NCBI RefSeq assembly: GCF_905475395.1
Contig: NC_058340.1
Span: 64,830,181-64,894,180 of the forward strand
Source of the DNA: Chrysoperla carnea
Taxonomy: Eukaryota; Arthropoda; Insecta; Neuroptera; Chrysopidae
DNA: 64,000 nucleotides
Reading direction: 5' to 3'
Part shown: piece after piece, positions 24,659 through 36,545 of the stretch
Position numbering within the stretch: position 1 is the stretch's first letter
Layout: each line of letters opens with the position of its first letter
Position numbers and translations under genes: made by a program
The notes under the pieces: generated by a model
The model's database searches: none
What the model was told of the DNA's origin: nothing
Seen by the model: only the letters and a program-made list of their open reading frames with translations

Positions 24659-27600
24659 GTAAGTTTGAGATAGCAGAGTTTTACGTTTTTAATATAGGGT
24701 GTTCCATTTTTGATGTTATTTTAAAATATGCCTCCATTTTGGTGTTTTGATTTATTTTCATGGATAAATGACCCGGTTAACAATGTTAACGACATATTCC
24801 ATCCTTTACCTCGAAGTAGTAATAATAATACATAAGAGGAGTACCGCAAATGGATCCCTAAACTAGATCAAGGGATCCTCTGTTCCCTCCTTGAGAACAA
24901 TCTGCCACCCGAAATCAAGACGTCTCTGCGTAAAAGACGCTATTTTAAGCAGATGAAGCTATAGGATTCTATCAAGACTAGACGTCACACAGAATGCCCA
25001 CAGCTTCTCCGCTGGAATTTATCCCATCTTGCTATGAGGACCAGACCATCTTGCTACGATTCCCTTTAAAAATGGAGGGTGGAGCTAATGAGAACCATCT
25101 CTGTGTAAAAAAGTGGCCGTCAAATCGATGGCGCCACTTTAGCAAGTGATATAATTGCTGCTGTAGCAAAAATGTAAGTTTTAAAAGAAATACTCAAGTA
25201 ATCAGAGTAAGATGAAGATCTAAATAAGTTGTTAGAGAAGGGTAGAGAAGTTCACATCAAACACAAAGTAATAAGAGTAAGATAAAGATCTAAACAGGTT
25301 GTTAGAGAAGGACAGAGATACATTCAAGTCATTTCCATTTGCTACCAGCGCTATTTTGATGGGTTTTTGAGTTGTTCCTTACCGCTTGGCTTTTTTACAA
25401 TTTTTCCCCATATAAGATGATTCTCCTTATCTCTACCTTCCATACTTTAACGTCAAAGTCGCCCGTATCTCCAAGTATCTCCAATGATAAAAGTCAACCG
25501 GCCGATTAATCTCAAGTTCTAGGCGATTAACTAACGTATGCTTTACGAGAGATTATTCGATTACCAAACCGTTCAAATAGCAAGTTTTTCTTAATTTTTG
25601 TTACTCGGAATATTCTTAGTTGTTACAAGACAAAATACAGGACATTTTAGTACAAAACAACAAAATGGTACCACATTCATTAACTACATCGCAAATAGAA
25701 CATCCTTTACTAAAGGTTTAGTGCCAAGCGTAGAATTTATGTCATTTCAGAACCACTGTTGTAGTCAAGGTCGCCCCCTATCAATTTTTTCTCTACTATT
25801 TTCATACCCGGGGACTTTTCTTTCAAGTTGACTTTTAATTCTTCAGGCTTAATTGTGTGCCGAATAAAATGATTTTAATTTTATTCTTTTAGTCTCTCGA
25901 ATTTCCAACCGTTCTGAAGTGATTGTCAAATACTGGGCCCTAGATCTATTTTTAAAATACATTTGTAGGCACTAATAACACTTCATTTCTTTTTAGATAA
26001 AAATGAAGAAGTTGTATTCAACGACGCGTCCACACAAACTGATGCACTGTTAGAAATAGATAAAAATCATACATCAAAACAAAAACCCAAAAATGAAATT
26101 AAATGCACACAAACTGAACGTAATTTATATTCACGCGATAAATTAGTACAAACCACAACGTTCAATAAAACAATTGGCACGAATACTCAACCGGCAGATT
26201 CGGCACTGTTAGAAATAGATAAAAATCATGCATCAAAACAAAAACAAAAAAATGAAATGAAATGCACACAAACTGAACGTAATTTATATTTACGCGATAA
26301 ATTAGTACAAACCACAACGTTCAATAAAACAATTGGGACGAATACTCCACCGACAGGTTCGACAGCTCAAAATGATATAGGAACTCAAACAATTAATCCT
26401 AAAATTATTGTGTACAAAGAAATTGGTATCAATACTAATAACGAAACAACGCATCAGAAATCTAAGAAACAAACAAATATTTTATTACAAACTAGTCAAA
26501 TATTATTAAAACGACAAAAAATGTTCGATATGAAATTAGCGATGATGCGAAAAAAATTAGCCCGAAATAAAGTGCAAAAATCAATACCGTCGAATACCTC
26601 TTCATGTAATAATAGTGAATCTGGTTATTTATCACAAAATTGTTGTAGGCATCGATTAAACCATCACGAGCCATCGCCTTGTGGAAGATTTTCTCCATAT
26701 CCAGGATATTTTGGTACCTTTGTACCAAATTTCTTCCCTCATGTTGATAATCAGCGTTATCAGTGTTGTAATCGAATTGTGGATGTTGTGAATTGTGGGA
26801 ATTGTTTAACGAATTCTCATGAATTTAATCGTAAACAATCGGCGCCAAAATCTACGAAGAAATTTCAAGAAGCGAATAAAAAGTTTAATTATTCTAGTAA
26901 GAATTGTAAGCGAATTTCGACTCCTCTGAGACGTTCAAAACGGTCACCTACACCTTCTAGTTGTTGTAGTTCAAAATCATCTAGGTCTATTCGAACATAT
27001 AGTACGAGTAGTGAATCTTCGAGAGAAGAAACAACGAAAGTACTTAGTAAACGATTAATGTTGAAAATGAAAAACTGTTTTGGATCTGATACCGAGAATT
27101 CTATCTCAGAGAAATCTAAAAATATAATATTAGAACGAAGAAAAACTGGGAATAATATTCAAACATTGCAACAAAGTTCGAAAATTCCAACAAAGAAAAA
27201 CATTTTAAAGCGTAAAGATTTGGTAAAATCGAAAAAACTTTTAATGGAAAAAGACGAGTTGCAATTAAATAATGATATCTTTGGAAATTCTAGTCAAGTT
27301 GTAGAACAAAACATAGAAATTCATGAAAGTTTAGAAAATGTAAAAAACTCAAAAGAAGTTGAATCTACATTAAATCTAGGTGTAAGTGAAAATGAAAATT
27401 CAAATGATGAGCTAGAAGACGGAAATTTATCCGATACTTCTAGAAATTTTGTTGGGTTTAGTGCAAATGAATTAGTTATTAATGAAAGCGAAAAGATCAT
27501 TCTAAATTCTTTGCAAGATAACATTAAAGAAAAAGTTACCGCGACTCAAGCATCGAAAAATATAACTATTCCAAGAAATTCAAACAATTTTGAAAGAAAT

Positions 27601-30600
27601 TGGACTAAAACTATCGAAATGGAAACATCGAAAACTGTACATAACGTTGAAGCGTCGGAAATTAAAGAAAATACAGATAAGTCATTACAAAACTCTTTGA
27701 GTAAAAAATCAACCGAAATTCCCAATATCGAAAAGTCAAACGTAATACAAAATGTAAACAAATCGTTAGAAAGTAAAATCGATGAGGTCGAGTCGAAAAT
27801 TACAAAAATTGTAAAAGGAACATTACAAAACAATTTCGAAAAAAAATCTACTGTACCTTGCAACGTAAAAACTTCAAAAATGTTACATGAAGAAAGTTCA
27901 AAGATCGATAGGTCGAACATTATCGAAAATAAAATTATAGAGAAAAATGAAAATTTAAATGATGAATTAGAAGATATTCTCGGGAAAATATCCGATACTT
28001 CTGGAAATCCTGATGAGCTTAGTGAAAATGAATTAGTTATTAATGAAAGGGAAAAAGTCATTATAAATTCTTTGCAAGATAACGTTAAAGAAAAAGCTAC
28101 CGCGGCTCAAGCACCGAAAAATCTAACTATTCCAAGAAAGTCAAATAATTTTGACAGAAAATCGACTAAAGTTGTCCAATTAGAAACATTGAAAATTTTA
28201 GATAACGTGGACGCGTCGAAAATTATCGAAAATAAAATTAGAGATGTAACGTCAATAGAAAATTCAAACATAGTATCGAACAGCAAAGAAAAAGTTTTAT
28301 TAATAGAAAATACGGAAACTGGTGGTGATTTAACTAAAAATATTCAAGAAGAAACAATGGATATTTGGGAAAATTCCAGTAATGATTCGTTGGTGATAGA
28401 TTTAGGCGAACATGAAAATGATGAAGCATCGACTAATTCTATCGAAAGTTCGAACATCGTAGGAAATACGCCAGAAAATGAAAATGTAAGGGCAATTTTC
28501 AATGTTAAATCATTGGAAATCGAAGATAGTTCGAAGAAATTATTACAAAGCAACACCGATGAGAAAACAAAAGAAAATTCCAACATTCAAGAGCTGCAAA
28601 AAGTAGAAAATTCAGAAAAATCATTACAAAGCAATGTAATTGAAGATTCGACTGAAAACATCAACTTAAAAGTGTTAAATGTCGAAAAATCTAAAAAGCG
28701 ATTACAAAATGATACACAAGATGGAACAATTGAAAATTGTAACGTTGGAACATCGAAAACTACAAATAAGGCAAAAAAATCCGTACAAAATAATGTCGAT
28801 GTTAAAATATGTCCTGTCAAAAACGTTGAAAATTTAGAAAAAGCTGACAAAAACGTACAAATTGATAACAAATCTGAAGCTAAAAAGTTGATAAGATCAA
28901 AAACATCCTTACAAACCATCATCGATAGCAAAATAATTGAAGGTTTCTATACCGAAATTGGCTTACGTAATCGAAAAGTCAAAATAACTCCTCCATCGCA
29001 AATACAAATTAAAAAACGTAAATTAAATAATTCCGAACCAAAAAAGATTCAAGAATTAGAAACTTCAAAAAATAATTTGCCTAATATTAATGTAATTTCA
29101 AAAGAAAGAGCAATTGCATTAATGAAATCGAAAATATCGAAACCAACAACACAGTCAATTGTTATTCGTAATCCAAAAACGAAAGAAGTTATCAAATTAC
29201 AGGAACAAATTGATCGTCCTAATTTGATAGAAGAGCGTTCTAAAATCGAACAACAAACTGAGAAAACATATCGACGTCGTGGACGGAAGAGAAAATGTCC
29301 AGACCAAGATATTCATAAAAAAGATTTAGAAAATAATCTAGGAATCTTTCCCATTCCAAGTAAAAATGTTCGGATTGAAAATGTTGAAAGTATTAATCAT
29401 GAAGTACAAAATAGCTCAAACGAACGTAATAAAGGAATCTGTTCCATTCAAGGTGAAAATTTTCGGGGCGAAAATAATCATGATTTAGATAACATTCTGA
29501 TTGAAAATAATCAAAAGATCTATCCCATTCCAAGCGACAATAGCCAAGGTATCAATTCTAATAAAGAATATACTCGTGTCGAAAATGGTCTCGACGTACA
29601 AAATAATCAAAGGATCAAATCTGATATTCAAAGTGAAAATATTCGGGTCGAAAACCAACCTGATATTCAAACACTAAATATTCAGGTTGAAAATAATCAA
29701 AATCTGAAGGAAATGGTTGATATTCCAATTAAAAATTCATTAGGAGCTGGAAAAATAGAAATATTAGAAAATATTACGATAATACCAGAAAATGGGAATG
29801 AAATAATGAATCAAACGGAAAAATTTGGAAATAATAAACAAACAGACAATACGGTAGTTTTTATTGAAAATTGTGAAAATGATTCTAGAATAATTCCAGA
29901 ATATGGTGACTTAGAAATAGATTTTACTGAAGGAATTGAAGTAGATTTTACAGAAAATCAAAAAACGAAAGAAGCAATCAAATTACATCAACAAATTGAT
30001 CGTGCTAATTTGATAGAAGAGCAAACCGATCGATCTAAAAATGAGAAAAAACAACAAAATAGGAAAAAATGTCGACGTCGTGGGCGGAAAAGAAAATGTC
30101 CGGACCAAGATATTCATAAAAAAGATTTCGAAAATAATGTAGGAATCTTACCCATTTCAAGTAAAAATATTCTGATTAAAAAGGTCGAAAGTGTTAATCA
30201 TGACATACGAAATATTTCAAACGAATGTAATCAAGGAATTAGTTCTATTCAAGGTGAAAATTTTCGGAGCGAACATAATCATGATTTAGATAACATTCTG
30301 ATTGAAAATAATCAAAAGATCTATCCGATTCCAAGCGACAATGGCCAAAATACCCAGGGGATCAAATCTGATACACAAAGTGAAAATATTCGGATCGAAC
30401 ACCAACCTGATATTCAAACGGTAAATATTCAAGTTGGAAATAATCAAAACCTGAAGGAAATGCTTGATATTCCAATTGGAAATTCATTAGGAGCTGAAAA
30501 AATAAAAATATTAGAAAATATCACGATAGAACCAGAAAACGGGAATAAAATAATGAATCAAACAAAAAAATTTGAAAATAATGAACAAACAGACAATACA

Positions 30601-33600
30601 ATAGTTTTTAGTGAAAATGATTCTAGAACAATTCCAGAATATGGTGACTTAGAAATAGATTTTACTGAAGGAATTGAAGTAGATTTTACAAAAAATCCAA
30701 AAACAAAAGAAGTTATCAAATTACAGGAACAAATTGACCGTGCTAATTTGATAGAAGAGCAAACCGATCGATCTAAAATCAAAAAACAAAATGGGAAAAA
30801 ATGGCGACGTCGTGGACGGAAAAGAAAATGCCCGGACCAAGATATTCATAAAAAAGATTTAGAAAATAATCTAGGAATATTTCCCATTCCAAGTAAAAAT
30901 ATTCTAATTAAAAATGTCGAAAGTGTTAATCATGACATACGAAATATTTCAAACGAATGTAATAAAGGAATCTGTTCCATTCAAGATGAAAATTTTCGGG
31001 GCGAAAATAATCATGATTTAGATAACATTCTGATTGAAAATAATCAAAAGATATATCCCATTCCAAGCGACAATAGCCAAAATACCCAGGGGGTCAAATC
31101 TGATACACAAAGTGAAAATATTCGGGTCGAAAACCAACCTAATATTCAAACAATAAATATTCAAGTTGGAAATAATCAAAACCTGAAAGAAATGGTTGAT
31201 ATTCCAATTGAAAATTCATTACGAGCTGGAAAAATAGAAATATTAGAAAATATTACGATAGAACCAGAAAATGGGAATGAAATGAATCAAACAGAAAAAT
31301 TTGGAAATAATGAACAAATAGACAATACGCTAGATTTTATTGAAAATTGTGAAAATGATTCTAGAGTTATTCTAGAATATGGTGACTTAGAACTAGATTT
31401 TGTTGAAGAAATTGTAATAGAAAACACAGAAAAACTTAACGAAAATAAAGTTGTAACATCTAAAGTTAAGCATGAAGTTCCTAAAAATAATGTGATAGAA
31501 AATTGTGAAAATGATTCTAGAAAAATTTCACAGTATGGTGACCTTGAGATAGATTTTACTCAAGATATTTCGATTGGTTTAATTCCTGGAAAGTCTAAGA
31601 AACCTGTTGTGAATACGAGTAAAAATTCGATTAAAATTTTAAGGAAATATTTGAAAGATGATTTTACTGAAGATATTTTGGTGACTACAGCAAATCAACT
31701 GAATAACTTGGAACCATCAAAAATTGCAGAGTAAGTTTAAAAATTATCACTAATAATTCTTTAATGTGAAACGATAACGGATGTTGAAATTGTTCGGAAA
31801 AATTGTTTGCCGAGATATACCTGTTTGAGCTAGTATATTTTTATATTGAATACATTTTAATTTAAAACTGTTAGCTCAAATTTCGAGTGAAAATCCTTTA
31901 CTGATAGAAAATAAAACTAATACGACCTTTTGTAATTTTTTTTTTAAGTTTAATACTTGAAGAAATAATTGAAGATGTGTGTGAGAAATTAAATTTTGAG
32001 GAATCACCACCAGCTATACCTTTAACAAAGATTCAGCAACGATTAATAACACTTATTTATTATCTCCATGATCGAGAAAATATTCCGGACTTTTTGAATG
32101 TAATGTTAAGCAAGCTTCATAAATATTTATTGGATAAATTCGCACCATTGTTTGGATTAGTGCGAGTTATAAAAATGTATATTAGTTTTTGTAAACTTGG
32201 GTAAGTAACTTATATTTTGTTTTAAATATAATAACTCGAAATTTTATACGATACCAATAGGTTCTTTTAAACAACCGCCACAAAAATACGAGATATGGGA
32301 TTTTAATGTTAAGAAAGGCTCTTTCTAGCGATAGAAACAATAACTATAAATGTTAGCTCATATAGATATATAACATTTAACGGAAATGTTGTTTACATAA
32401 GAAGGCTTTTAACTGACACCCTTTTTGTGGGAAGTATGATTGAGAAGGAAAAAGAAGCTTGGGTATCGTTCAAGGATGTAGTGCGAAAGTTTTTGGGAAA
32501 TACTAAGGATCCTGACTGCGAAACCATTGTTCAACGAAGCTCAAGGCTGCAAGATAAGCCTGGGTCCTAAGGTCCATTTTTTACACTCCCACATAAAATA
32601 TTTTCCTGAAAACCTGGGAGCTTACAGTGAAGAACAGGGGGAGCGGTTTCACCAGGATGTCCGCGATATCGAGAGACGGTTTTAATAAACGAGTGCTTTT
32701 TACCAATTTTTTGTGTTTTAATTTGCAAAAAATCCAACAAAAAATCCAACAAAAAATTTTTTTTGCAGACCTGTGTTATTTTTTCATTAATATATGAATT
32801 TTTGGCAAAAAAAAAAAAACTTCTCTATTACGCTCCTGACATTTTTCGATATATTCTTTATTTCATTTCAGTTTTTCGATTTCTTTTTGTGTTTTCTTTT
32901 GATTATGTTATTTATTTGAAAATTTTCCAGGAATAGTTTCGATAAAATGCGAGATTTGATATGGCAAATTGCATTGGTACATCAAATAAAATTACCTCGT
33001 CTTATGTATGAAATATTGACAAATTGGCCCGAAGTGATGCCCATCTATAATGAAGATAAACGTAATATATTAATTGAAGTAGTATTTTATACATTATTAT
33101 GGGACACGTCATCGATTTATGGTAGTTATAAAAAGCCCTTAATTGACTTTATTGAAGGCTTTTATAATTATAAACGTGGAAAAGTTATTATGATGACGTT
33201 AGCCAACGATCTTTTAAAAGAATTTAAATGTAAGTTTTATATTTTTTTAATTTACTAGCTATTTAATAATTCATTTCAATGTAATTCACTACATGATTTA
33301 TTTATTGAATCATTGATTCGTTAAGAGAATGTACCATGTTCTCAACTCCTCACTTACCCCCCTCTATACACTACTTCGAGCAAATCCACCACTTGCTCCC
33401 GCTTAGTCCGCCACATATAACACCAACTTTATTTCTATCCTTTGGATAATAAGGCAAGGCAGACGTCCTTCGAAATGACCCCATCTCATCGTAGGAAAAT
33501 GTATCGTATTCGCACCGTGTGTGAGTTTTATTGGAGGCGTTTCCATGGTAACGATACACTACTTTAATTATAGAATTGTATGAATGCATATATAATTGTA

Positions 33601-35323
33601 TGGATTGCATTTATGAATTATATTGAAAATTTAATATTATTGTCTCACAAATTTAAATAAATAATTATGATAATTTACATTTAAAAAATAATATTTATGC
33701 AATTTGATTTCTTATTTTCACAATTTTTTATGCATTAAGTTTAATTATTAATTAGTGTTTTTCAATAATTTTAATTTGACATTCACTAGAACATTTACAT
33801 GTAAAGAATTGCAAATTAGTTATAACAGCCTTCTTTAACGCCAAATTTTTCACTGGAAGCGCTGTCATCGATTTTATTGTCCCTACCATGACTACGCACA
33901 CAACGAATAGCTTGATAAACTCTGAATAATATAATGAGAGGGGGATATGACTTGAATGATAGAACTCTACTGCTCACGAGTTTTTAATGTGTTTTTTTTT
34001 TTTTTTTTTTTAAGCAAATTATTCATCAAACGAGCCAGTAACCGCAATATTAATATTTTGTAAACATCATAAAGGATTGGATGTTTATAAATTTATAATA
34101 AAAAATTTATTACAAAATATAAAAACATGTACACAGTATTTCAAAAGTAATAAACAATGTGATATGAATGTACAAAATTTAGCACAACGTACAGTCAAAC
34201 TAATTTCCCAAATAGATGATGTGATGGTTGATCAATGGGACTTTACTAGCGAAATTGTTGATTGTTTATTAGAATTGATTAGGGCGTGCGGTAAGTATTT
34301 TTTTTTTTTTAAATTATAGGTCTAGGGCCAACTATGGTATTTGTTATTTGAGAACGGCTAGAAAATTGGAAAGGATGTTTTCATGATCGTATCTAACAAC
34401 TTTTTATGTTAGATTGGAATGTTTGTTTTGGAGTGGAACACACTTAGATCAAAAGATTTGCCCATACCGGAGTACTTCTCCATGAACCATTTGGAGCTGT
34501 TTAAGAACAGCAAGAGTGCTTTGACATCAACGGCCTTAAGGTCGAAGAGGTCAACAAAAAAGGCTGGCATAAGATGAGACATTGTTTCTTTCTCCTCCCC
34601 ACTGTAACAGCTTCTTCTCATTGTCATGCCTAGACGTTCAGCGTACTTGCCGCCTAGCCAATTGTACTCAGACCATATCTTGTAGTTCCACAAGTGCGTT
34701 CTTCCCTCCTTCTAAGGTTGGCCTATCGACGCTTGTGTCCGGCAGCTTTGTGCCATTTCGAGCAAGTTCTTCGGCTTCACAATTTCCTTGAATGTCCCTG
34801 TGTCCCGGTATCTCTACCAAGTTTACGTTCATTTGTTCCACCAGGTCATTAAAGGACGTTCGGCCGTCGTGCGTGTTACTTTTGAAACACAATTTACATA
34901 GCCTGAAAAACTTATCTGAGAGCATGAAAATTTATTAACAATTTCCAACATCCGCCGCTTTGATTATTGAAATTTCTAGGGTGTCGGCCAACGAAATTTT
35001 TTGTTTTTGTGACGGACAAAATAATTTTTGCATTTTTTTTCATTTGTCTTCTAATTTATCCTCAAACATTCATCATCAATTTTAAGCATGGCGCACAGTT
35101 AATTGATTATAAAAAATTTCGTAAAAGACACGACCTTGACATCAGCCTCTCACTTTTCCTGCCGTTTAGTAATAATTGTTAAGCTTCGAATACTTCTAAT
35201 GCAGTTTTTTTTTTTTTTTTTGTAGATGGTATTTTGTGTGGTCAAGAATTAGATTTGAAATTTTTTTTAAAAAACTTTAAGAACAAAGACTCAGCTAATT
35301 TGAATAGTAAAATTGTTTCATGA
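21191..35323 (+). CDS. Large coiled-coil and repeat protein, probable ICE1 (little elongation complex subunit 1), 11 exons, 2646 aa
   Basis: Exons: 21191-21252, 21329-21509, 22362-22481, 23163-23801, 24257-24380, 24503-24658, 25997-31730, 31949-32200, 32931-33229, 34015-34290, 35226-35323. All phases agree, 7941 nt in total. ICE1 scaffolds the little elongation complex (ELL, EAF, ICE2) that drives snRNA transcription by RNA polymerase II. Support for ICE1: N-terminal coiled coil; then FEMCELPLLSPMSSE, resembling the conserved FFKLPPPLLSP of vertebrate ICE1; then a huge disordered region with TQT motifs; then a C-terminal helical solenoid (MYEILTNWPEVMPIY region) like the ICE1 C-terminus. Sequence conservation is low, so the name stays tentative. 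A second ATG in exon 1 (MSESTLLL) could also start translation. Introns carry MITE A copy 2 and other repeats. Confidence 0.85.
21510..22361. other. ICE1-like intron 2
   Basis: Mostly occupied by MITE A copy 2 (21551-22134). The remainder is AT-rich with no further signal. Confidence 0.6.
21551..22134 (+). mobile_element. MITE family A, copy 2 (ICE1-like intron 2)
   Basis: 584 bp, same orientation as copy 1 and highly similar from TTTTAATTCATTGTTTACAC to the right end CATGAATATTCCCTA. The left end is slightly decayed (TAGAGAATATTATG). Confidence 0.85.
22546..23040 (+). repeat. Dispersed repeat family C, copy 1 (ICE1-like intron 3)
   Basis: It starts ATACCCTGTATATATGAAAT and includes TTCCGGTTGTCTGTCTGT, GAGTTCGTAAATGAGCAAC and ATCACTGTTTAC. 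The same order of words recurs at 48695-49095 (minus), 61365-61735 (plus) and 63752-64000 (plus, cut by the window). It is non-coding and repetitive, of unknown class. Confidence 0.75.
24061..24133 (+). repeat. 73-bp near-perfect palindrome (ICE1-like intron 4)
   Basis: Arms ATAGTGTGTCCCCGGATA and TATCCGGGGACACACTAT are perfect, 18 bases each. Inside them GTAATTATACTT pairs with AAGTATAATTAC. The left half matches the start of repeat family B (40773 and 43360), so this looks like a snap-back derivative of that family. Confidence 0.75.
24659..25996. other. ICE1-like intron 6
   Basis: 1.34 kb with no exon signal. Two approximate copies of a ~55-bp sequence (GAGTAAGATGAAGATCTAAA and GAGTAAGATAAAGATCTAAA) lie at about 25205-25250 and 25270-25317. 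Confidence 0.5.
25997..31730 (+). CDS. ICE1-like exon 7: 5.7-kb disordered, repeat-rich exon
   Basis: This single exon encodes about residues 428-2339, rich in Asn, Glu, Lys, Ser and Ile and poor in hydrophobic clusters. It opens with TQT motifs (STQTD, KCTQTE twice, GTQTI), the KCTQTE pair arising from a 159-bp tandem duplication (26044-26202 and 26203-26361). A Cys/Tyr-rich patch follows (about 26620-26810), then SR-type serine runs. A second duplication lies at 27391 and 27946 (NDELED...ELVINE), 555 bp apart. Three tandem repeats of 786, 738 and 732 bp fill 29170-31425, each with the basic motif RRRGRKRKCPDQD and an acidic YGDLE(I/L)DF(T/V)E. A partial fourth acidic motif follows at about 31490-31570. 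Confidence 0.9.
26044..26361 (+). repeat. 159-bp tandem duplication carrying TQT motifs
   Basis: Unit 1 is 26044-26202 and unit 2 is 26203-26361, head to tail and in frame (53 codons each). Each begins ALLEIDKNH and contains KCTQTERNLY and DKLVQTTTFNKTIGTNT. Few differences separate them, so the duplication is recent. Confidence 0.9.
29170..31425 (+). repeat. Three in-frame tandem repeats of ~740 bp within one exon
   Basis: Units 29170-29955, 29956-30693 and 30694-31425. Each starts N(P/Q)KTKE(V/A)IKL, carries RRRGRKRKCPDQDIHKKD, then IENNQKIYPIPSDN, then (I/V)ENITI.PENGN, and ends with YGDLE.DF. Unit 1 has an extra ~16-residue insert after PSDN. The high identity implies recent amplification and should be a trouble spot for assembly. 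Confidence 0.95.
31949..35323 (+). CDS. ICE1-like exons 8-11: C-terminal helical domain
   Basis: About 308 residues in four exons (31949-32200, 32931-33229, 34015-34290, 35226-35323). Leucine-rich helices include SPPAIPLTKIQQRLITLIYY, MRDLIWQIALVHQIKLPRLM and LLWDTSSIYGSYKKPLIDF. The stop TGA is at 35321-35323. The alpha-solenoid look and position match the conserved C-terminus of ICE1, which I infer rather than prove. Confidence 0.8.
32421..32685 (+). mobile_element. Degenerate transposon-linked ORF remnant (ICE1-like intron 8)
   Basis: Translated pieces read MIEKEKEAWVSFKDVVRKFL, then in another frame YFPENLGAYSEEQGERFHQD and RDIERRF. These are words of a protein found many times in arthropod genomes and treated as transposon-derived. 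There are frameshifts and a stop, so it is dead. The exact element class is not identified. Confidence 0.55.
33508..33909 (+). repeat. Repeat family D, copy 1 (ICE1-like intron 9)
   Basis: About 400 bp matching 44028-44445 in inverse orientation. Shared words include GGAGGCGTTTCCATGGTAAC, TCACTGGAAGCG and ATGACTACGCACACAACGAA. I see no terminal inverted repeat or coding potential. Confidence 0.75.
34409..34925 (-). mobile_element. Non-LTR retrotransposon remnant with RNase H piece (ICE1-like intron 10)
   Basis: On the minus strand one frame reads NLVEIPGHRDIQGNCEAEEL and ARNGTKLPD, the RNase H signature (VPGH..I.GN..AD.LA) of retrotransposons. A second, overlapping frame continues with MRRSCYSGEEKETMSHLM and LLLFLNSSKWF, the usual C-terminal end. 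The frame change marks it as a pseudogene fragment inserted antisense to the host gene. Confidence 0.75.
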
Positions 35324-35748
35324 TTTAAAAATGAGAACCTACTCTATTAGTTTAAACACCCGTTAATCCTTCAGACTGGGATTACTCTTGTGATGATCTC
35401 ACAAGCAACAAAGAAAGAATAGTATATTAATTTAGTTATTAAATGTTCCGGATAGATAATGTCATTTATAAAATATATTATAATCATGATTAGTTATCAC
35501 ATTTTTTTTGCCATTGAACACACAGTGTATCTACGGAGATTGTCGAAGTATAACGGAGCCATCCGATTTGTGGTTTTTTTACCGACTTTATTGAAATGAT
35601 GAAAAAAACTTTCACAGCTGTTAATAATTTTTGTTTGTTTATTTTTTGAGTTTTAAAAAATGTTTATTTACATCATGTAAAGTATGAATAATTTTGTGAA
35701 GGTAAAAATTTTCAAGCGGTCATTTCATTTGAAAAAAAAAAGTTTTAA

Positions 35749-35754
35749 AATAAA
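35749..35754 (+). terminator. Candidate poly(A) signal of the ICE1-like gene
   Basis: AATAAA lies 426 bases after the stop codon, the first canonical copy downstream. Confidence 0.35.
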
Positions 35755-36194
35755 CCTGAGAAAGCAAATCTCTACGCTCTAAAACCGTTCTGAAGGGTTA
35801 AAAATGGAAAGTAATCAACTATGTATTCATCTTTTAGAAATTCGTTTTATAAATTATTGTTGTCGGAAATCTATTTTTATTTTATTTGTATAATGCAGAA
35901 TTTATTTCTTAAAATAGTTTGTTAAAATGTGATATTTGTCGATAATTTGTATTTTGTAAACATAATAATTAAAAGTAATAATTAATATATCAAATTTTTA
36001 TAAAATTAAAGCTGCGTGATAATTCATTGGCTCTAAACACCTTTTTAAACATGGAAGTAACAGAGAAATAATTATAGAAACTTAAGAATCTTACTGAGTC
36101 CCCACTTCAATCAGATTAAAAGTTACACGTGGTGAATCAGTATCTCTGACTAACACTCATCTACCTGTTGGAGTGTGCACCACTTGGCAAGATC

Positions 36195-36545
36195 TCTATT
36201 AGTTTTCTGAAAGGTATGGACAATTCGGTTAGAATTGCTGTCAAAGAAGTTCTTGGTTTTCCATTGGATATTCCCAATGGCATGGTATATGGTCCCGTAA
36301 GTTACGTGGATTGGGCATTATGAGAGTAGAATTGGAAACTCCTCTTCAGAACAATAATATTCTACGAAAGCTTGAAAACTTAAAACACCCTTATTTCCTA
36401 TCCTCCGTTCCTGTAATGTTGAAATTCGAACAAGACTTAATGTTGACCTTGACTTCAATTATGGGAGAAAATGAATCTGAGCAGTGGCGAATTAATAAAT
36501 TTTGTAGAAAAATATATGTTGAAAATGGCAAGGGAAATCGATAGA
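36195..36545 (+). mobile_element. Non-LTR reverse transcriptase C-terminal fragment
   Basis: Pieces read MDNSVRIAVKEVLGFPLDIP and, in another frame, WSRKLRGLGIMRVELETPLQ. This is the typical IR..VK..L.LP...N...Y....GGLGI run after the catalytic core in non-LTR (R2/R1-like) elements. It is frameshifted and truncated. Confidence 0.6.

Noticed and set aside
24780-25120. Somewhat GC-richer stretch in ICE1-like intron 6 suspected as an exon or retroelement
   Set aside because: No long frame, no splice sites in phase with the neighbours and no recognisable peptide.
26492-30782. Several open frames on the minus strand opposite the large ICE1-like exon
   Set aside because: They are Ser/Phe-rich mirror images of the Glu/Lys/Asn-rich sense protein, follow its repeats and have no family likeness.
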